A DNA stretch of 26,366 bases, taken from positions 1-26,366 of the forward strand of contig CAMLHT010000011.1 of assembly GCA_946479895.1 (NCBI GenBank), read 5' to 3'. Origin of the DNA: an uncultured Gemmatimonadota bacterium. Its GTDB lineage: Bacteria; Gemmatimonadota; Gemmatimonadetes; Gemmatimonadales; Gemmatimonadaceae. Below the pieces are notes generated by a model, which did no database searches, was not told where the DNA came from, and saw nothing but the letters and a program-made list of their open reading frames with translations. Positions 9,651-18,082 of this stretch are shown here, one piece after another. The number at the start of each line of letters is the position of its first letter. The first letter of the stretch is position 1. The position numbers and the translations under genes are program-made.

Positions 9651-10565
9651 GTGCCGCCCTCCCTCCGGAAGTCAGTTCGCCTGGTACCCGAAGTCGCTCG
9701 CGCATTGGCCGAGCGACGCCCCGTCGTCGCCCTCGAGAGCTCCGTCCTTGCCCAGGGATTGCCGATCCCGGCCAATCGTGACGCGGCGACGCGGATGGAA
9801 GCCGCCGTTCGCGCGCATGGCGCCGTGCCGGCGATCACCGCCGTGGTTCGCGGCGTGCCGACGGTCGGCCTGGAGCCGGAAGAGCTCGAGCGTTTCCTGA
9901 AGCGCGAGGGAGCGCGCAAGATTTCGGCGCGTGACATCCCGATTGCGGTGGCGAGCAAGGTCGACGGCGCGACGACGGTGGCCGCATCGATAGCGCTCGC
10001 CTCGCTCGGCGGCGTGAGCGTCTTCTCGACGGGCGGCATCGGCGGCGTGCACCGCGGCATGCCGCTCGACGAGTCGGCGGATCTCCTGGAGCTCTCCCGT
10101 ACCCAGGGGGTCTGTGTCTGCGCGGGCGCGAAGTCGATCCTCGACCTGCCGGCCACGTGGGAGCGTCTCGAGACGCTGGGAATTCCGGTCGTTGGTTACC
10201 GCACGGATGAGCTCCCGGGCTTCTTCACGGCGTCCACGGGAATCCGGCTGACCGCGCGCGCCGACTCGGCGGCGCAGATCGCCGACATGTTCAACGCGCA
10301 CGTGGCGCTGGGCCGCCCGCAGGCACTGCTCGTGGTGAACCCGCCACCGGCCGAGCATGCGCTCGAGCGAGCGACCGTCGATGCGGCCGTCAAGCAGGCG
10401 ATGGCCGAAGCGACCCGGGCGGGGATCCACGGCGCGGCGCTGACTCCGTTCCTGCTGGATTCGGTCGTGAAATCCACGGGCGGGAGCTCGCTTCCCGCCA
10501 ATCTGGCGCTACTCGAGGCGAATGCGAGCGTCGCGGCGCAGGTAGCAGCGGCAATGTGTGTGTAG
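9651..10565 (+). CDS. psuG: Pseudouridine-5'-phosphate glycosidase
   Basis: A 304-residue cytoplasmic enzyme that reversibly splits pseudouridine 5'-phosphate into uracil and ribose 5-phosphate during breakdown of RNA-derived pseudouridine. The family blocks are clear: VVALESSVLAQGLP (E29), ASKVDGATTVAASIALA, STGGIGGVHRG, and CAGAKSILDLPATWERL with the Schiff-base lysine K161 and nearby D144. The C-terminal TPFLLDSVVKSTGG also fits. The start is GTG 9651. No closer in-frame ATG, GTG or TTG exists, and the N-terminus matches the family, although the purine stretch at 9622-9634 is too far away to be a normal ribosome binding site. No pseudouridine kinase gene (psuK) is adjacent, which differs from the common psuK-psuG arrangement. 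Confidence 0.95.
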   Translation: MPPSLRKSVRLVPEVARALAERRPVVALESSVLAQGLPIPANRDAATRMEAAVRAHGAVPAITAVVRGVPTVGLEPEELERFLKREGARKISARDIPIAVASKVDGATTVAASIALASLGGVSVFSTGGIGGVHRGMPLDESADLLELSRTQGVCVCAGAKSILDLPATWERLETLGIPVVGYRTDELPGFFTASTGIRLTARADSAAQIADMFNAHVALGRPQALLVVNPPPAEHALERATVDAAVKQAMAEATRAGIHGAALTPFLLDSVVKSTGGSSLPANLALLEANASVAAQVAAAMCV

Positions 10566-10674
10566 CGCTATTTTTTTCGAGTGTGAGGAGTGCAGGGTGA
10601 GCGTTAGGTAAGGAAGACCGGACCCGCCAGCCAATTTCCCACCAGACCCAACAGCGCCGGAGGCCCGTTACCGC

Positions 10675-11811
10675 ATGTCCAACCCGTTCCTGAGCTCCGA
10701 AGAGTACGACGAGCGCGCGCACCAGCTTTATAACGAAGGCCGGTATGACGAAGCGATCGAAGTCCTCCAGGAAGGCTTGGCGATCTATCCGAACGCGGTC
10801 GAACTGCACGTCGGAATCGGGTATGCGCAGCTCGCCCGGGAGGAGTTCGCCTGGGCCCGGAATGCGTTCGAGCATGCGCTGACGCTCGAGCCGGAGCACG
10901 AGGACGGGCTGGCCGGGCTCGGTGAGGTGCTGCTGCGGCTCGGCCAGGACGAGCAGGCCCTGCGCTGCTTCAAGCGCACGCTCGAGCTGGGCTACACGGA
11001 CGACGTGGACCTCATGCTCCAGATCGGCCGCTCGCTGTTCCGCGAGGGCTCGACCCGCGAGCGCTCGGACTTCTTCGAGGCGGCGCAGGAGTTCTTCGAC
11101 GCCGCCGTGAAGCAGGCTCCGGAATCGGCGGAGGCGATGGCGTGCGTGGGCTACGTCCGGCATCGGCTGGCCGACGATGACGGCGCGATCTCGTCGCTGC
11201 GCCGCGCGCTGCAGCTCGACGGCGACCACGCCGAAGCGCGGATCTACCTCGCGAACATCCTGTACGATCGCAACGACCACCAGACGGCGCTCTATCACTT
11301 CGAGCGGACGACGCCCGAGGACCACTGGGACGAGCTGGGTCTCTGGCGCATCATCGAGCTCAAGCGGTCGCTGTACAAGCTCGAGGAGAACGATCCCGAG
11401 CTGAAGGCCTGGGATGACCGGCTGACGGAGCTGGGCGCCGGTCTGGACGACATCGACGAGATGCTGATGGAGCTGGACGCCGCGAGCGGCGCGGATTCTG
11501 CACCCCCGGCAGAGTCGGCTCGCGGGCAGCTGGAACTATTCGGTTCACTGCTGAGTACGCTGGCGGACAAGCAGTCGGCGACCGACCACCACCAGGTCGA
11601 GGTCGCCGGGAGCAAGTACCAGGGTTCGTGGGAAGAAATCGTCCGGCGTATGCGCGATGCCATCGGGGTTCCGTCGAACAGCATGCACGAGTTCATGAAC
11701 GAAGTCGCGACACACGGCTATCGTCAGACCGGCGTGCAGATCCCGACCGACACGGCTGAAGCATTCATCAAGGCCAGCGCAACCGCGGGGTTACTACGCA
11801 TCGTGAAATGA
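10675..11811 (+). CDS. TPR-repeat protein
   Basis: A 378-residue, apparently cytoplasmic protein without signal peptide or membrane segment. Residues about 11-110 hold consecutive tetratricopeptide repeats (for example LYNEGRYDEAIEVLQEGL and EFAWARNAFEHALTLEP), with further repeat-like helices to about 225. TPRs form helical scaffolds that bind partner proteins. The acidic linker (240-290) leads to a C-terminal region about 295-378 that I do not recognise. A ggagg at 10659-10663 precedes the ATG by 11 bases. The gene is one base upstream of a second, membrane-anchored TPR gene, suggesting the products work together. Partner and process are unknown. Confidence 0.88.
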   Translation: MSNPFLSSEEYDERAHQLYNEGRYDEAIEVLQEGLAIYPNAVELHVGIGYAQLAREEFAWARNAFEHALTLEPEHEDGLAGLGEVLLRLGQDEQALRCFKRTLELGYTDDVDLMLQIGRSLFREGSTRERSDFFEAAQEFFDAAVKQAPESAEAMACVGYVRHRLADDDGAISSLRRALQLDGDHAEARIYLANILYDRNDHQTALYHFERTTPEDHWDELGLWRIIELKRSLYKLEENDPELKAWDDRLTELGAGLDDIDEMLMELDAASGADSAPPAESARGQLELFGSLLSTLADKQSATDHHQVEVAGSKYQGSWEEIVRRMRDAIGVPSNSMHEFMNEVATHGYRQTGVQIPTDTAEAFIKASATAGLLRIVK

Positions 11812-11812
11812 A

Positions 11813-12814
11813 ATGAGCGCACGGTCGGAGCTGGACTCGGCACGCCCGGTGCTCGCGCAGCTGGATGTCGCGCGAGGCGCCGAAAAAGCGAAAGCGGACC
11901 TCATGACAGTCTGGAGCGCGGTGGAAGCCGCGCTTCGGTCACTTGTGGGAGGTTCGACGGCAACAGGACAGACGCTGATTCGCGACGCGCGATCGCGGCA
12001 GCTGCTGACCTTCGACCAGGCCAACGCGATCGTCGCGTTCCTCACGGTGCGTGAGCAGCTCGACCGGCCGGATTTCGTCCCGAGCGAGACCGACGCGAAC
12101 ACGGCCCGCACCGCGTTTCTCAAGCTGGACGCCGGCCTGATGTCGGCCCCGGCGACGGCGGCCGCGTCGCCGTATGCTCCCGGTGCGCCGACTGGGGCGC
12201 CCTACGCCGCGCCGACCGCGGCCGCGCCGGCCATCGTTCCGCCGGCGCCGGGGATGGAGCCGGTGATGCGGCGCCGGCGTCCGATCTGGATTCCGATCCT
12301 CATCGTGGTGCTGATCGTGGCCGCGATTCCGCTCTTCTTCCTGATGAGGCCCAGCGGCAAGAGCGCCTCCCTCGACGAGGGCATTCGCGCCTATCAGTCA
12401 GGTGACAGGGCCACAGCGGCGATGAAGTTCGAGCAGGCCGCGCGGGCGATGCCCGACAAGGCGCTCCCGCACGTCTACCTCTCCCGCATGGCGCGCGAGG
12501 TAGGCAACTACACGGTGGCGAACCAGGAGCTTCAGCTCGCCCTTCGCGCCGAGCCGAACAGCCTCGAGGGTCGACGGGAATACGGCTCGCTGTTCCTTGC
12601 GCAGGGCAATTACGAGCAGGCGCGGGCGTGGTACGTCAACGCGCTCAAGGTCGACCTGAACGACAAGTCGTCTCAGGGATGGCTGGGGTGCGCGCTCGTC
12701 CGGCTGAACCGCGTGCAGGAAGGCATGAAGTGGCTGAACAGCGCGGGCAACGGGCCGTGGTCCGCCTGCCTGAACGCGGCGACCCCGATAGCGCCGGGAG
12801 CGATCCCTCCCTGA
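11813..12814 (+). CDS. Membrane-anchored protein with C-terminal TPR domain
   Basis: A 333-residue protein in three parts. An N-terminal helical domain (1-105) carries no recognised motif. An alanine/proline-rich linker (about 110-150) leads, after a basic stretch RRRR, to one transmembrane segment (about 156-176, IPILIVVLIVAAIPLFFLM). A TPR domain follows (about 185-310; AYQSGDRATAAMKFEQAARA, GNYEQARAWYVNALKV). By the positive-inside rule the N-domain is cytoplasmic and the TPR domain extracytoplasmic. It begins one base after the TPR gene stop. Its end overlaps the likely start of the M16 peptidase gene, so the three genes form one transcription unit. The function is unknown; a scaffold for envelope protein quality control would fit the peptidase neighbour. 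Confidence 0.85.
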   Translation: MSARSELDSARPVLAQLDVARGAEKAKADLMTVWSAVEAALRSLVGGSTATGQTLIRDARSRQLLTFDQANAIVAFLTVREQLDRPDFVPSETDANTARTAFLKLDAGLMSAPATAAASPYAPGAPTGAPYAAPTAAAPAIVPPAPGMEPVMRRRRPIWIPILIVVLIVAAIPLFFLMRPSGKSASLDEGIRAYQSGDRATAAMKFEQAARAMPDKALPHVYLSRMAREVGNYTVANQELQLALRAEPNSLEGRREYGSLFLAQGNYEQARAWYVNALKVDLNDKSSQGWLGCALVRLNRVQEGMKWLNSAGNGPWSACLNAATPIAPGAIPP

Positions 12815-15528
12815 TCCGGCCCGACCGCCTGGACGGCCCGTCCACCTCCGGTGGCCGGCCGCCCGACAGTTCGCTCGCGGTCACGGCTGACGGCGTATCC
12901 ACGGTCGTCGCCGGCGCCCCCGCCAGCTCCCAGCCGCTCCCCGTTCGCCGGCACCGCCTGGCGAACGGATTGACGCTGCTCGTCCGCCGCGACCCGTCGG
13001 CGCCGGTGGTGGCGATCGTGACCTTCGTGAGCGCCGGCTATTTCGACGAGACCGACGACGTGGTCGGCATCGCCCACGTGCTCGAGCACATGTTCTTCAA
13101 GGGCACGCCGAACCGCGGCGTCGGCGAGATCGCGAAGCAGACGAAGGCACTCGGTGGATACCTCAACGCCGGCACGATCTACGACCACACGAGCTACTAC
13201 ACGGTGCTGCCGTCGTCGGCGTTCGCGAAGGGACTCGAGATCCAGGCCGACGCCTACGCGCGCTCGCTGATCGACAGCGAGGAGCTGCGGCGGGAGCTCG
13301 AGGTGATCATCGAGGAGGCCAAGCGGAAGGCCGACAATCCCGGAGCGGTCGCCACCGAGACGCTGTACGAGCTCCTGCACGACCGTCATCGCATCCGGCG
13401 GTGGCGCATCGGCCGCGAGGAAGGGCTCCGGAACCTGACCGCCGACGCCGTCCGGAAGTTCTATCGCGACTACTACCACCCGGGCAACACGGTCCTCTCG
13501 ATCGTCGGCGACGTGGATCCCGACGCGGTGATCGCCGAGGCGGAATCGCTGTATGGCGCGCTCCCCGCGGGAACGGTGGAGCGCTCGCGCGGCTCGCACG
13601 AGGAAGGGCGGGCCGGCTTTCGCTACCGGGAGCTGAGCGGCGACATCCTCCAGACGCAGATCGCCGTCGGCTGGCGGGCACCGGGCACGCTTCACCCGGA
13701 TGCTCCGGCGCTCGACCTCCTCGCCTCCGTGCTCAGCGCCGGGCGCGCGTCCCGACTGTTCCGCGCCGTGCGCGATCGCGCGCTGGCGTCGTCAGTCGGA
13801 GCGTATCACTACACGCCCACCGATCTCGGCGTCTTCGTGGTGACCGCGGAGGCGAAGCCGGAGACGTCCGCCGACGCGCTGCGAGCGATCTGGGACCAGC
13901 TGCGCCGGGTGCGCGAGGGCGAGATCAGCGAGCACGAGGTCGAGCGCGCGCGCCGCATCTATGAGTCGCGCTGGATACGGCAGCTCGAGGACATGGAAGG
14001 GCAGGCGACGTTCCTGGCGTCGTGGGAAGCGCTCGGCGACTGGCGGGCGGGCGACCGGTATCTCGAGTCGGTGATGCACCTGACCGCGCGCGACCTGACC
14101 GCCGTTGCCCGCGAATGGCTTCCGGAAGGCGATGCGGGCGTGCTCGTCTACCGTCCGGCCGCCAGCCCGCCGCTGGCCGCGGACGCGCCGGCGATGCGGT
14201 CGCTCCTCTCGCAGGGTGGGATTGCCGCGATCGACGCTTCTGCCGCCGTTCCCCGCGCCCAGGCGATCAACCCGGCCCGCGCGCGCTTCGTCCGCGAGGA
14301 GGCAGGCGTTCGCGTGTACGAGGGCCCCGGGGCGATCCCGATCCTCGTGCGCATCAAGCCGGGCGCGCCGCTGGCGCACCTCGGGCTCTTCGTCACGGGC
14401 GGAGCCGCCGAGGAGCCTGCGGAACAGGCGGGCCTGACGCTGCTCATGGCGCGCACGGCGGCGCGGGCGAGCGAGCGCCGTTCATCGCTGCGCGTCGCCG
14501 AAGAAGCCGAGCTCCTTGGCGGGAGCATCGCCGCGTCGGTGGCCGGTGACAGCTTCGGCTGGACCATCTCGGTGCCGTCGAAGAATCTCGCGGAATCGCT
14601 GGAGCTGCTCGCCGACGTCGTGCAGCATCCGGCCTTCCCGGACGACGTGCTCGAGATGGAGCGCGCGGCGGCCATCGCTTCGGTCGTTGCGACGCGCGAC
14701 GACATGTACCGGTATCCGCTCCGCCTGGCGAGCAGCGCGGCGTACGCCGGTCATCCCTACGGCACCCCGGCGATGGGAACGGAACGATCGCTGCCCGGCA
14801 TCAGCCGCGAGGACGTGGCGCGCTGGCATCGGGGGAAGGTGCGCGAGGGCGCGTCACTCATCGCGGTGGTCGCGGACGGCAACGCCGACGCGATCGCCTC
14901 GCTCGTCGCCGGCTCGTTCACCGGGCTGCGCCACGGGCCTGCCACGGCTCCGTCATCGCCGAGCTGGCCGGCGACGGCCATCGAGGTCATCGAGCCGCGG
15001 GACAGGGCCCAGAGCGCGATCGCGATGCTGTATCCGGGGCCGGGGCGGCTCGACAGGGATCGGTTTGCCGCCTCGCTCATCGGCGGCATCGCCAGCGGAC
15101 TTGGCGGCCGCTTCTTCGACGAGCTGCGGGAGAAGCGGTCGCTCTGCTACACGGTCCACACGTTCCTCTCGGAGCGTTGGAAGGGCGGGGCCTTCGTCGC
15201 CTACATCGCGACGTCGCCGGACAAGGAGGACGCGGCGCGGTCCGGCTTGCTGGAGGAATTCCGGAAGCTGCGTGAGGACGGCGTGACGGCCGAAGAGCTC
15301 GACCGGGCGCAGACCTATGCGATCGGCGTGCACCAGATCCGCATGCAGAGCGGCGGCGCCGTGCTCGGCGAGATCGCCGACGCGTTCATGTTCGGGCGGT
15401 TGGCGGAGCTGGACGAGGTCGACGCGAATATCCGGTCGGTGACGCGGGACGACATCCGTCGCGTCGCCGCCGGGTACTTCGACCCCGCTCGGCGAGTCGA
15501 GGGAATCGTGCGCGGGCGGCTCCCCTAG
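12730..15528 (+). CDS. M16 zinc metallopeptidase with two tandem M16 units (active plus inactive)
   Basis: A peptidase of about 932 residues. The N-terminal unit carries the inverted zinc motif H116-x-x-E119-H120 (AHVLEHMFFKGT) and the distal ligand glutamate E196, exactly 76 residues after H120 as in pitrilysins. The second unit, from about 530, lacks the HxxEH motif but keeps the substrate-binding block GGRFFDELREKRSLCYTV. The fused active-inactive layout makes a closed peptide-degrading chamber in one chain. The start is uncertain. GTG 12730 is chosen because aggaagg ends six bases before it; it lies inside the upstream TPR gene (85-base overlap). GTG 12757 is the next candidate, and no start codon lies between there and the M16 domain. 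No signal peptide is seen. The stop shares CTAG with the convergent antiporter gene. Confidence 0.93.
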   Translation: MAEQRGQRAVVRLPERGDPDSAGSDPSLIRPDRLDGPSTSGGRPPDSSLAVTADGVSTVVAGAPASSQPLPVRRHRLANGLTLLVRRDPSAPVVAIVTFVSAGYFDETDDVVGIAHVLEHMFFKGTPNRGVGEIAKQTKALGGYLNAGTIYDHTSYYTVLPSSAFAKGLEIQADAYARSLIDSEELRRELEVIIEEAKRKADNPGAVATETLYELLHDRHRIRRWRIGREEGLRNLTADAVRKFYRDYYHPGNTVLSIVGDVDPDAVIAEAESLYGALPAGTVERSRGSHEEGRAGFRYRELSGDILQTQIAVGWRAPGTLHPDAPALDLLASVLSAGRASRLFRAVRDRALASSVGAYHYTPTDLGVFVVTAEAKPETSADALRAIWDQLRRVREGEISEHEVERARRIYESRWIRQLEDMEGQATFLASWEALGDWRAGDRYLESVMHLTARDLTAVAREWLPEGDAGVLVYRPAASPPLAADAPAMRSLLSQGGIAAIDASAAVPRAQAINPARARFVREEAGVRVYEGPGAIPILVRIKPGAPLAHLGLFVTGGAAEEPAEQAGLTLLMARTAARASERRSSLRVAEEAELLGGSIAASVAGDSFGWTISVPSKNLAESLELLADVVQHPAFPDDVLEMERAAAIASVVATRDDMYRYPLRLASSAAYAGHPYGTPAMGTERSLPGISREDVARWHRGKVREGASLIAVVADGNADAIASLVAGSFTGLRHGPATAPSSPSWPATAIEVIEPRDRAQSAIAMLYPGPGRLDRDRFAASLIGGIASGLGGRFFDELREKRSLCYTVHTFLSERWKGGAFVAYIATSPDKEDAARSGLLEEFRKLREDGVTAEELDRAQTYAIGVHQIRMQSGGAVLGEIADAFMFGRLAELDEVDANIRSVTRDDIRRVAAGYFDPARRVEGIVRGRLP

Positions 15529-16832
15529 CGGCGCTGCCGCGCCAGCTCGTCGGCCGCCGCGACTTCGCCACTGCTGACCAGCGCATGGCGGAACAGGATC
15601 GGCCCGAAGATCTGGTTGATCGCCATGACGCCCAGAAAGACGTTACGCAGCTCGGCGCCGCGCACCGGGTAGGCCTGGGCGACGACGGTGGCGAGGCCGA
15701 TCGCCACGCCGGCCTGCGAGATCAGCCCGAGCCAGATCCGGTCTCCCTCCTTCCCGGTGCCCGCCCAGCGCGCGCCGACGCGTGTGCCCGCCCAGATCGA
15801 TGCGGCCCGGACGAGGATGATCGGCAGCACCAGCGGAGCGATGGAATAGAGCTGGCGCAGCTCCAGCTGCGCACCGGCGATCGCGAAGAACACGACGAAT
15901 ACGGGGGCGGCCGCGCGCTCCATGGCATGTCGGATCGCCTCGCCGTCCCCGAAGCGGGACACGTTCTCGGTGACGAAGCCGGCACAGAGCAGCATGAGCA
16001 TCACTTCCACGTGAATCAGGCGGCCGACCACCGCGCCGAAGAGCGCGGTCAGCACGGAGAAGAGAAAAAGCTCCCGCTTCACCCAGCGGAGGTAGAGCGC
16101 GACGGCCCCGCCGAACAGGGCGCCGATGAGGATTGCGCCGAGGATCTCCCAGGTGACCTGCCCCAGGGAAATACCCCGGGTGTCGCCTCCGCTCGGTGGC
16201 GCGAGCGTCTTGGCGATGGTCATGACGGCGCTGAACAGGAGCACCACCACCACGTCGGAAATGAGGACCACGCCGAGCGTGGTCCGGGCAACGGGCCCGC
16301 CGGCCTTCGTCTCCGTCAGCAGGGCCATCGTCACCGCCGGTGAGTGAATCACCGTGATCGACGCGAAGATCATCGCGAACGCGAGCGATGCGCCGAAGCT
16401 CTCGTCGCGCATGAAGGGGAGGCGCTCCCCGATGAGGAGCACAAGCACGGTGATCGCGATGAAGGTCAGCGTGAGCTCGACCGACACGATCCTGGCGATG
16501 GTGGAGGCGCGACTCCTGATCTCCCCCCACCGGAGCTCGGCGCCGGCGAGGTAGGCGATGAGGGCGATGGCGAGCGAGCTGACGGGGCTCAGTCGCTCCA
16601 GCACCTCGACGTTGACGACGTCCAGCGTGAAGGGGCCGAATGCGGCGCCCGCGGCGAGATATCCGACGATCTTCGGCAGCCGGCCGGCCGCGGCGAGCTC
16701 CCCGGCGCTGTACGCCGCGAGCACGAGGAAGCCGAAGCTGAGGAGCCAGTAGCCACCATGCCCGGGCGAGCCGAGCGGCAGCAGGAGCTGCATCGCGAGG
16801 TAGAGCAGGGCAAGGATGACGACACGTCTCAC
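15525..16832 (-). CDS. CPA2/Kef-type cation:proton antiporter (membrane domain only)
   Basis: A 435-residue membrane protein with about 12 hydrophobic segments, matching the sodium/hydrogen exchanger fold. RLPKIVGYLAAGAAFGP near the N-terminus is typical of the family. D193 in GVVLISDVVVVLLF corresponds to the membrane aspartate of Kef-type carriers, and FVVFFAIAGAQLEL resembles their TM9 region. There is no C-terminal TrkA-N or RCK regulatory domain. It starts at GTG 16832, overlapping by four bases (GTGA) the stop of a second antiporter-like gene, so the two should be made in similar amounts and may pair. It is the last gene of the five-gene unit. The ion, sodium or potassium, cannot be told from sequence. 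Confidence 0.9.
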   Translation of the reverse strand: MRRVVILALLYLAMQLLLPLGSPGHGGYWLLSFGFLVLAAYSAGELAAAGRLPKIVGYLAAGAAFGPFTLDVVNVEVLERLSPVSSLAIALIAYLAGAELRWGEIRSRASTIARIVSVELTLTFIAITVLVLLIGERLPFMRDESFGASLAFAMIFASITVIHSPAVTMALLTETKAGGPVARTTLGVVLISDVVVVLLFSAVMTIAKTLAPPSGGDTRGISLGQVTWEILGAILIGALFGGAVALYLRWVKRELFLFSVLTALFGAVVGRLIHVEVMLMLLCAGFVTENVSRFGDGEAIRHAMERAAAPVFVVFFAIAGAQLELRQLYSIAPLVLPIILVRAASIWAGTRVGARWAGTGKEGDRIWLGLISQAGVAIGLATVVAQAYPVRGAELRNVFLGVMAINQIFGPILFRHALVSSGEVAAADELARQRR

Positions 16833-18070
16833 GCGGCCGGTCCCCCTGGCTGCACCGGGAAGGTTCCCGACGTGCGAGCCGACGGCGGAATCAGGTCCTC
16901 ATAGGGGAGGAGCCCGCGAGCGAAACGCGCCGACAGCAGGTCGGTGAGCAGCACGGAGAGGACGGCGGCGGAGAACACCAGGTTCTGCTGCTCCGGCGCG
17001 TCCTGGAAGGCGTAATTCAGGCCAAGGGCGACGGCGAGGCCGCCCTGTCCGACGAGCGCGCGTCCCCAGTCGGGACCGAGATCCGACAGCGTGCCGTTCC
17101 AGCGCGACGCGAGTCGCGCGCCGCCGATCTTCCACATCGTCCGCAGGAGCAGGAAGAGCAGCGCCGGCAGGATCCACTCGCGCGTCGGCTGCCACGTCGC
17201 GCCACCGAAGATCAGCAGGGCGAAGTAGAGCGGCCGGTCGATGCGGTCGAGCGCCGCGGTGATTTCGGCGCGGGCCCGCGTGGAGTTGGCGAGGACGATC
17301 CCGAAGCACATGCCGGAGAGGATCGGTGACAGGCGGAGGTACATGGCCGCGCCGCTCACCACGAAGATCGCGCCGGCCAGCCCGACGAACATGCGATCGA
17401 CCTCGCGCTCGTCACCGAGGAACAGGTGGAACAGCGAGCCGCCGATGACCCCGATCATCACCGAGATGACCGCCCATTCGGTCGGGGTGAGGGCGCGCGG
17501 CAGCCCGATCGGCTCGGGATGCACGATCGCGAGCAGGAGGCCGAGCGTCAGGATCGCGATCATGGCGTTCATGCCGGACGACACCTCGAGCTGCCGGACG
17601 ACGAGGCTGCGGCGCTGCGCGCGATTGGCGAGGAGCGCGACACCGGCCTGCGCCGACGTGGTCGCGATGGCGCCCAGCGCCGCCCCCGGGATGAGCGCGC
17701 GTGACACGTCGAGGTCCGCGAGCCACATCAGGAGCAGCGTCATCGAGCCGCCGACGCCGACGAGCGTGACCAGCGACTCCGCGAGGGCCGTGCGATAGTA
17801 CACCGCCGGGGTCCGCACGAGCGCGGGCAGCACGAGCTGCGCGCCGAAGCGCGCTCCCACCCATCCAAGTCCGAGCGAGATGATCGGCGAGAAGCTCTCG
17901 ATCGTCGATTCCGAGAGCAGCCGTGCCCCCGAGGGGCCGAGCAGGATCCCGAGGAGCAGATACTCCGCGCCCGAGACGATGAAGAACTTGCGGCCGATCC
18001 AGTCGAACGCCACCCGGCCGGCCAGGTAGCTGGCAGCCGCGATGAGGACGAGCAGGAGGGACTCGTTCAA
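16829..18070 (-). CDS. CPA-family antiporter-like membrane protein, possibly lacking the transport aspartate
   Basis: A 413-residue membrane protein with about 12 hydrophobic segments and the antiporter fold (EYLLLGILLGPSGARLL near the start; LSPILSGMCFGIVLANS; GRALVGQGGLAVALG). Where CPA1-type carriers have an ESxLND-type block, this protein reads EVSSGMNAMIAIL, with A169 after N168 in place of the aspartate. The TM4-like stretch ATTSAQAGVALL likewise has no aspartate. It may therefore be a regulatory or structural partner of the next protein rather than a carrier; this is inference from a by-eye alignment. The start is TTG 18070, 12 bases after the previous gene. Residues 390-413 form a proline-rich cytoplasmic tail with no RCK domain. 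Confidence 0.85.
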   Translation of the reverse strand: MNESLLLVLIAAASYLAGRVAFDWIGRKFFIVSGAEYLLLGILLGPSGARLLSESTIESFSPIISLGLGWVGARFGAQLVLPALVRTPAVYYRTALAESLVTLVGVGGSMTLLLMWLADLDVSRALIPGAALGAIATTSAQAGVALLANRAQRRSLVVRQLEVSSGMNAMIAILTLGLLLAIVHPEPIGLPRALTPTEWAVISVMIGVIGGSLFHLFLGDEREVDRMFVGLAGAIFVVSGAAMYLRLSPILSGMCFGIVLANSTRARAEITAALDRIDRPLYFALLIFGGATWQPTREWILPALLFLLLRTMWKIGGARLASRWNGTLSDLGPDWGRALVGQGGLAVALGLNYAFQDAPEQQNLVFSAAVLSVLLTDLLSARFARGLLPYEDLIPPSARTSGTFPVQPGGPAA

Positions 18071-18082
18071 CCCGGCGCCGGG

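Noticed and set aside
10563..10577. tagcgcta followed by seven T after psuG, as a terminator
   Set aside because: The palindrome is too short to form a stable stem with a loop, and no longer inverted repeat ends at the T run.
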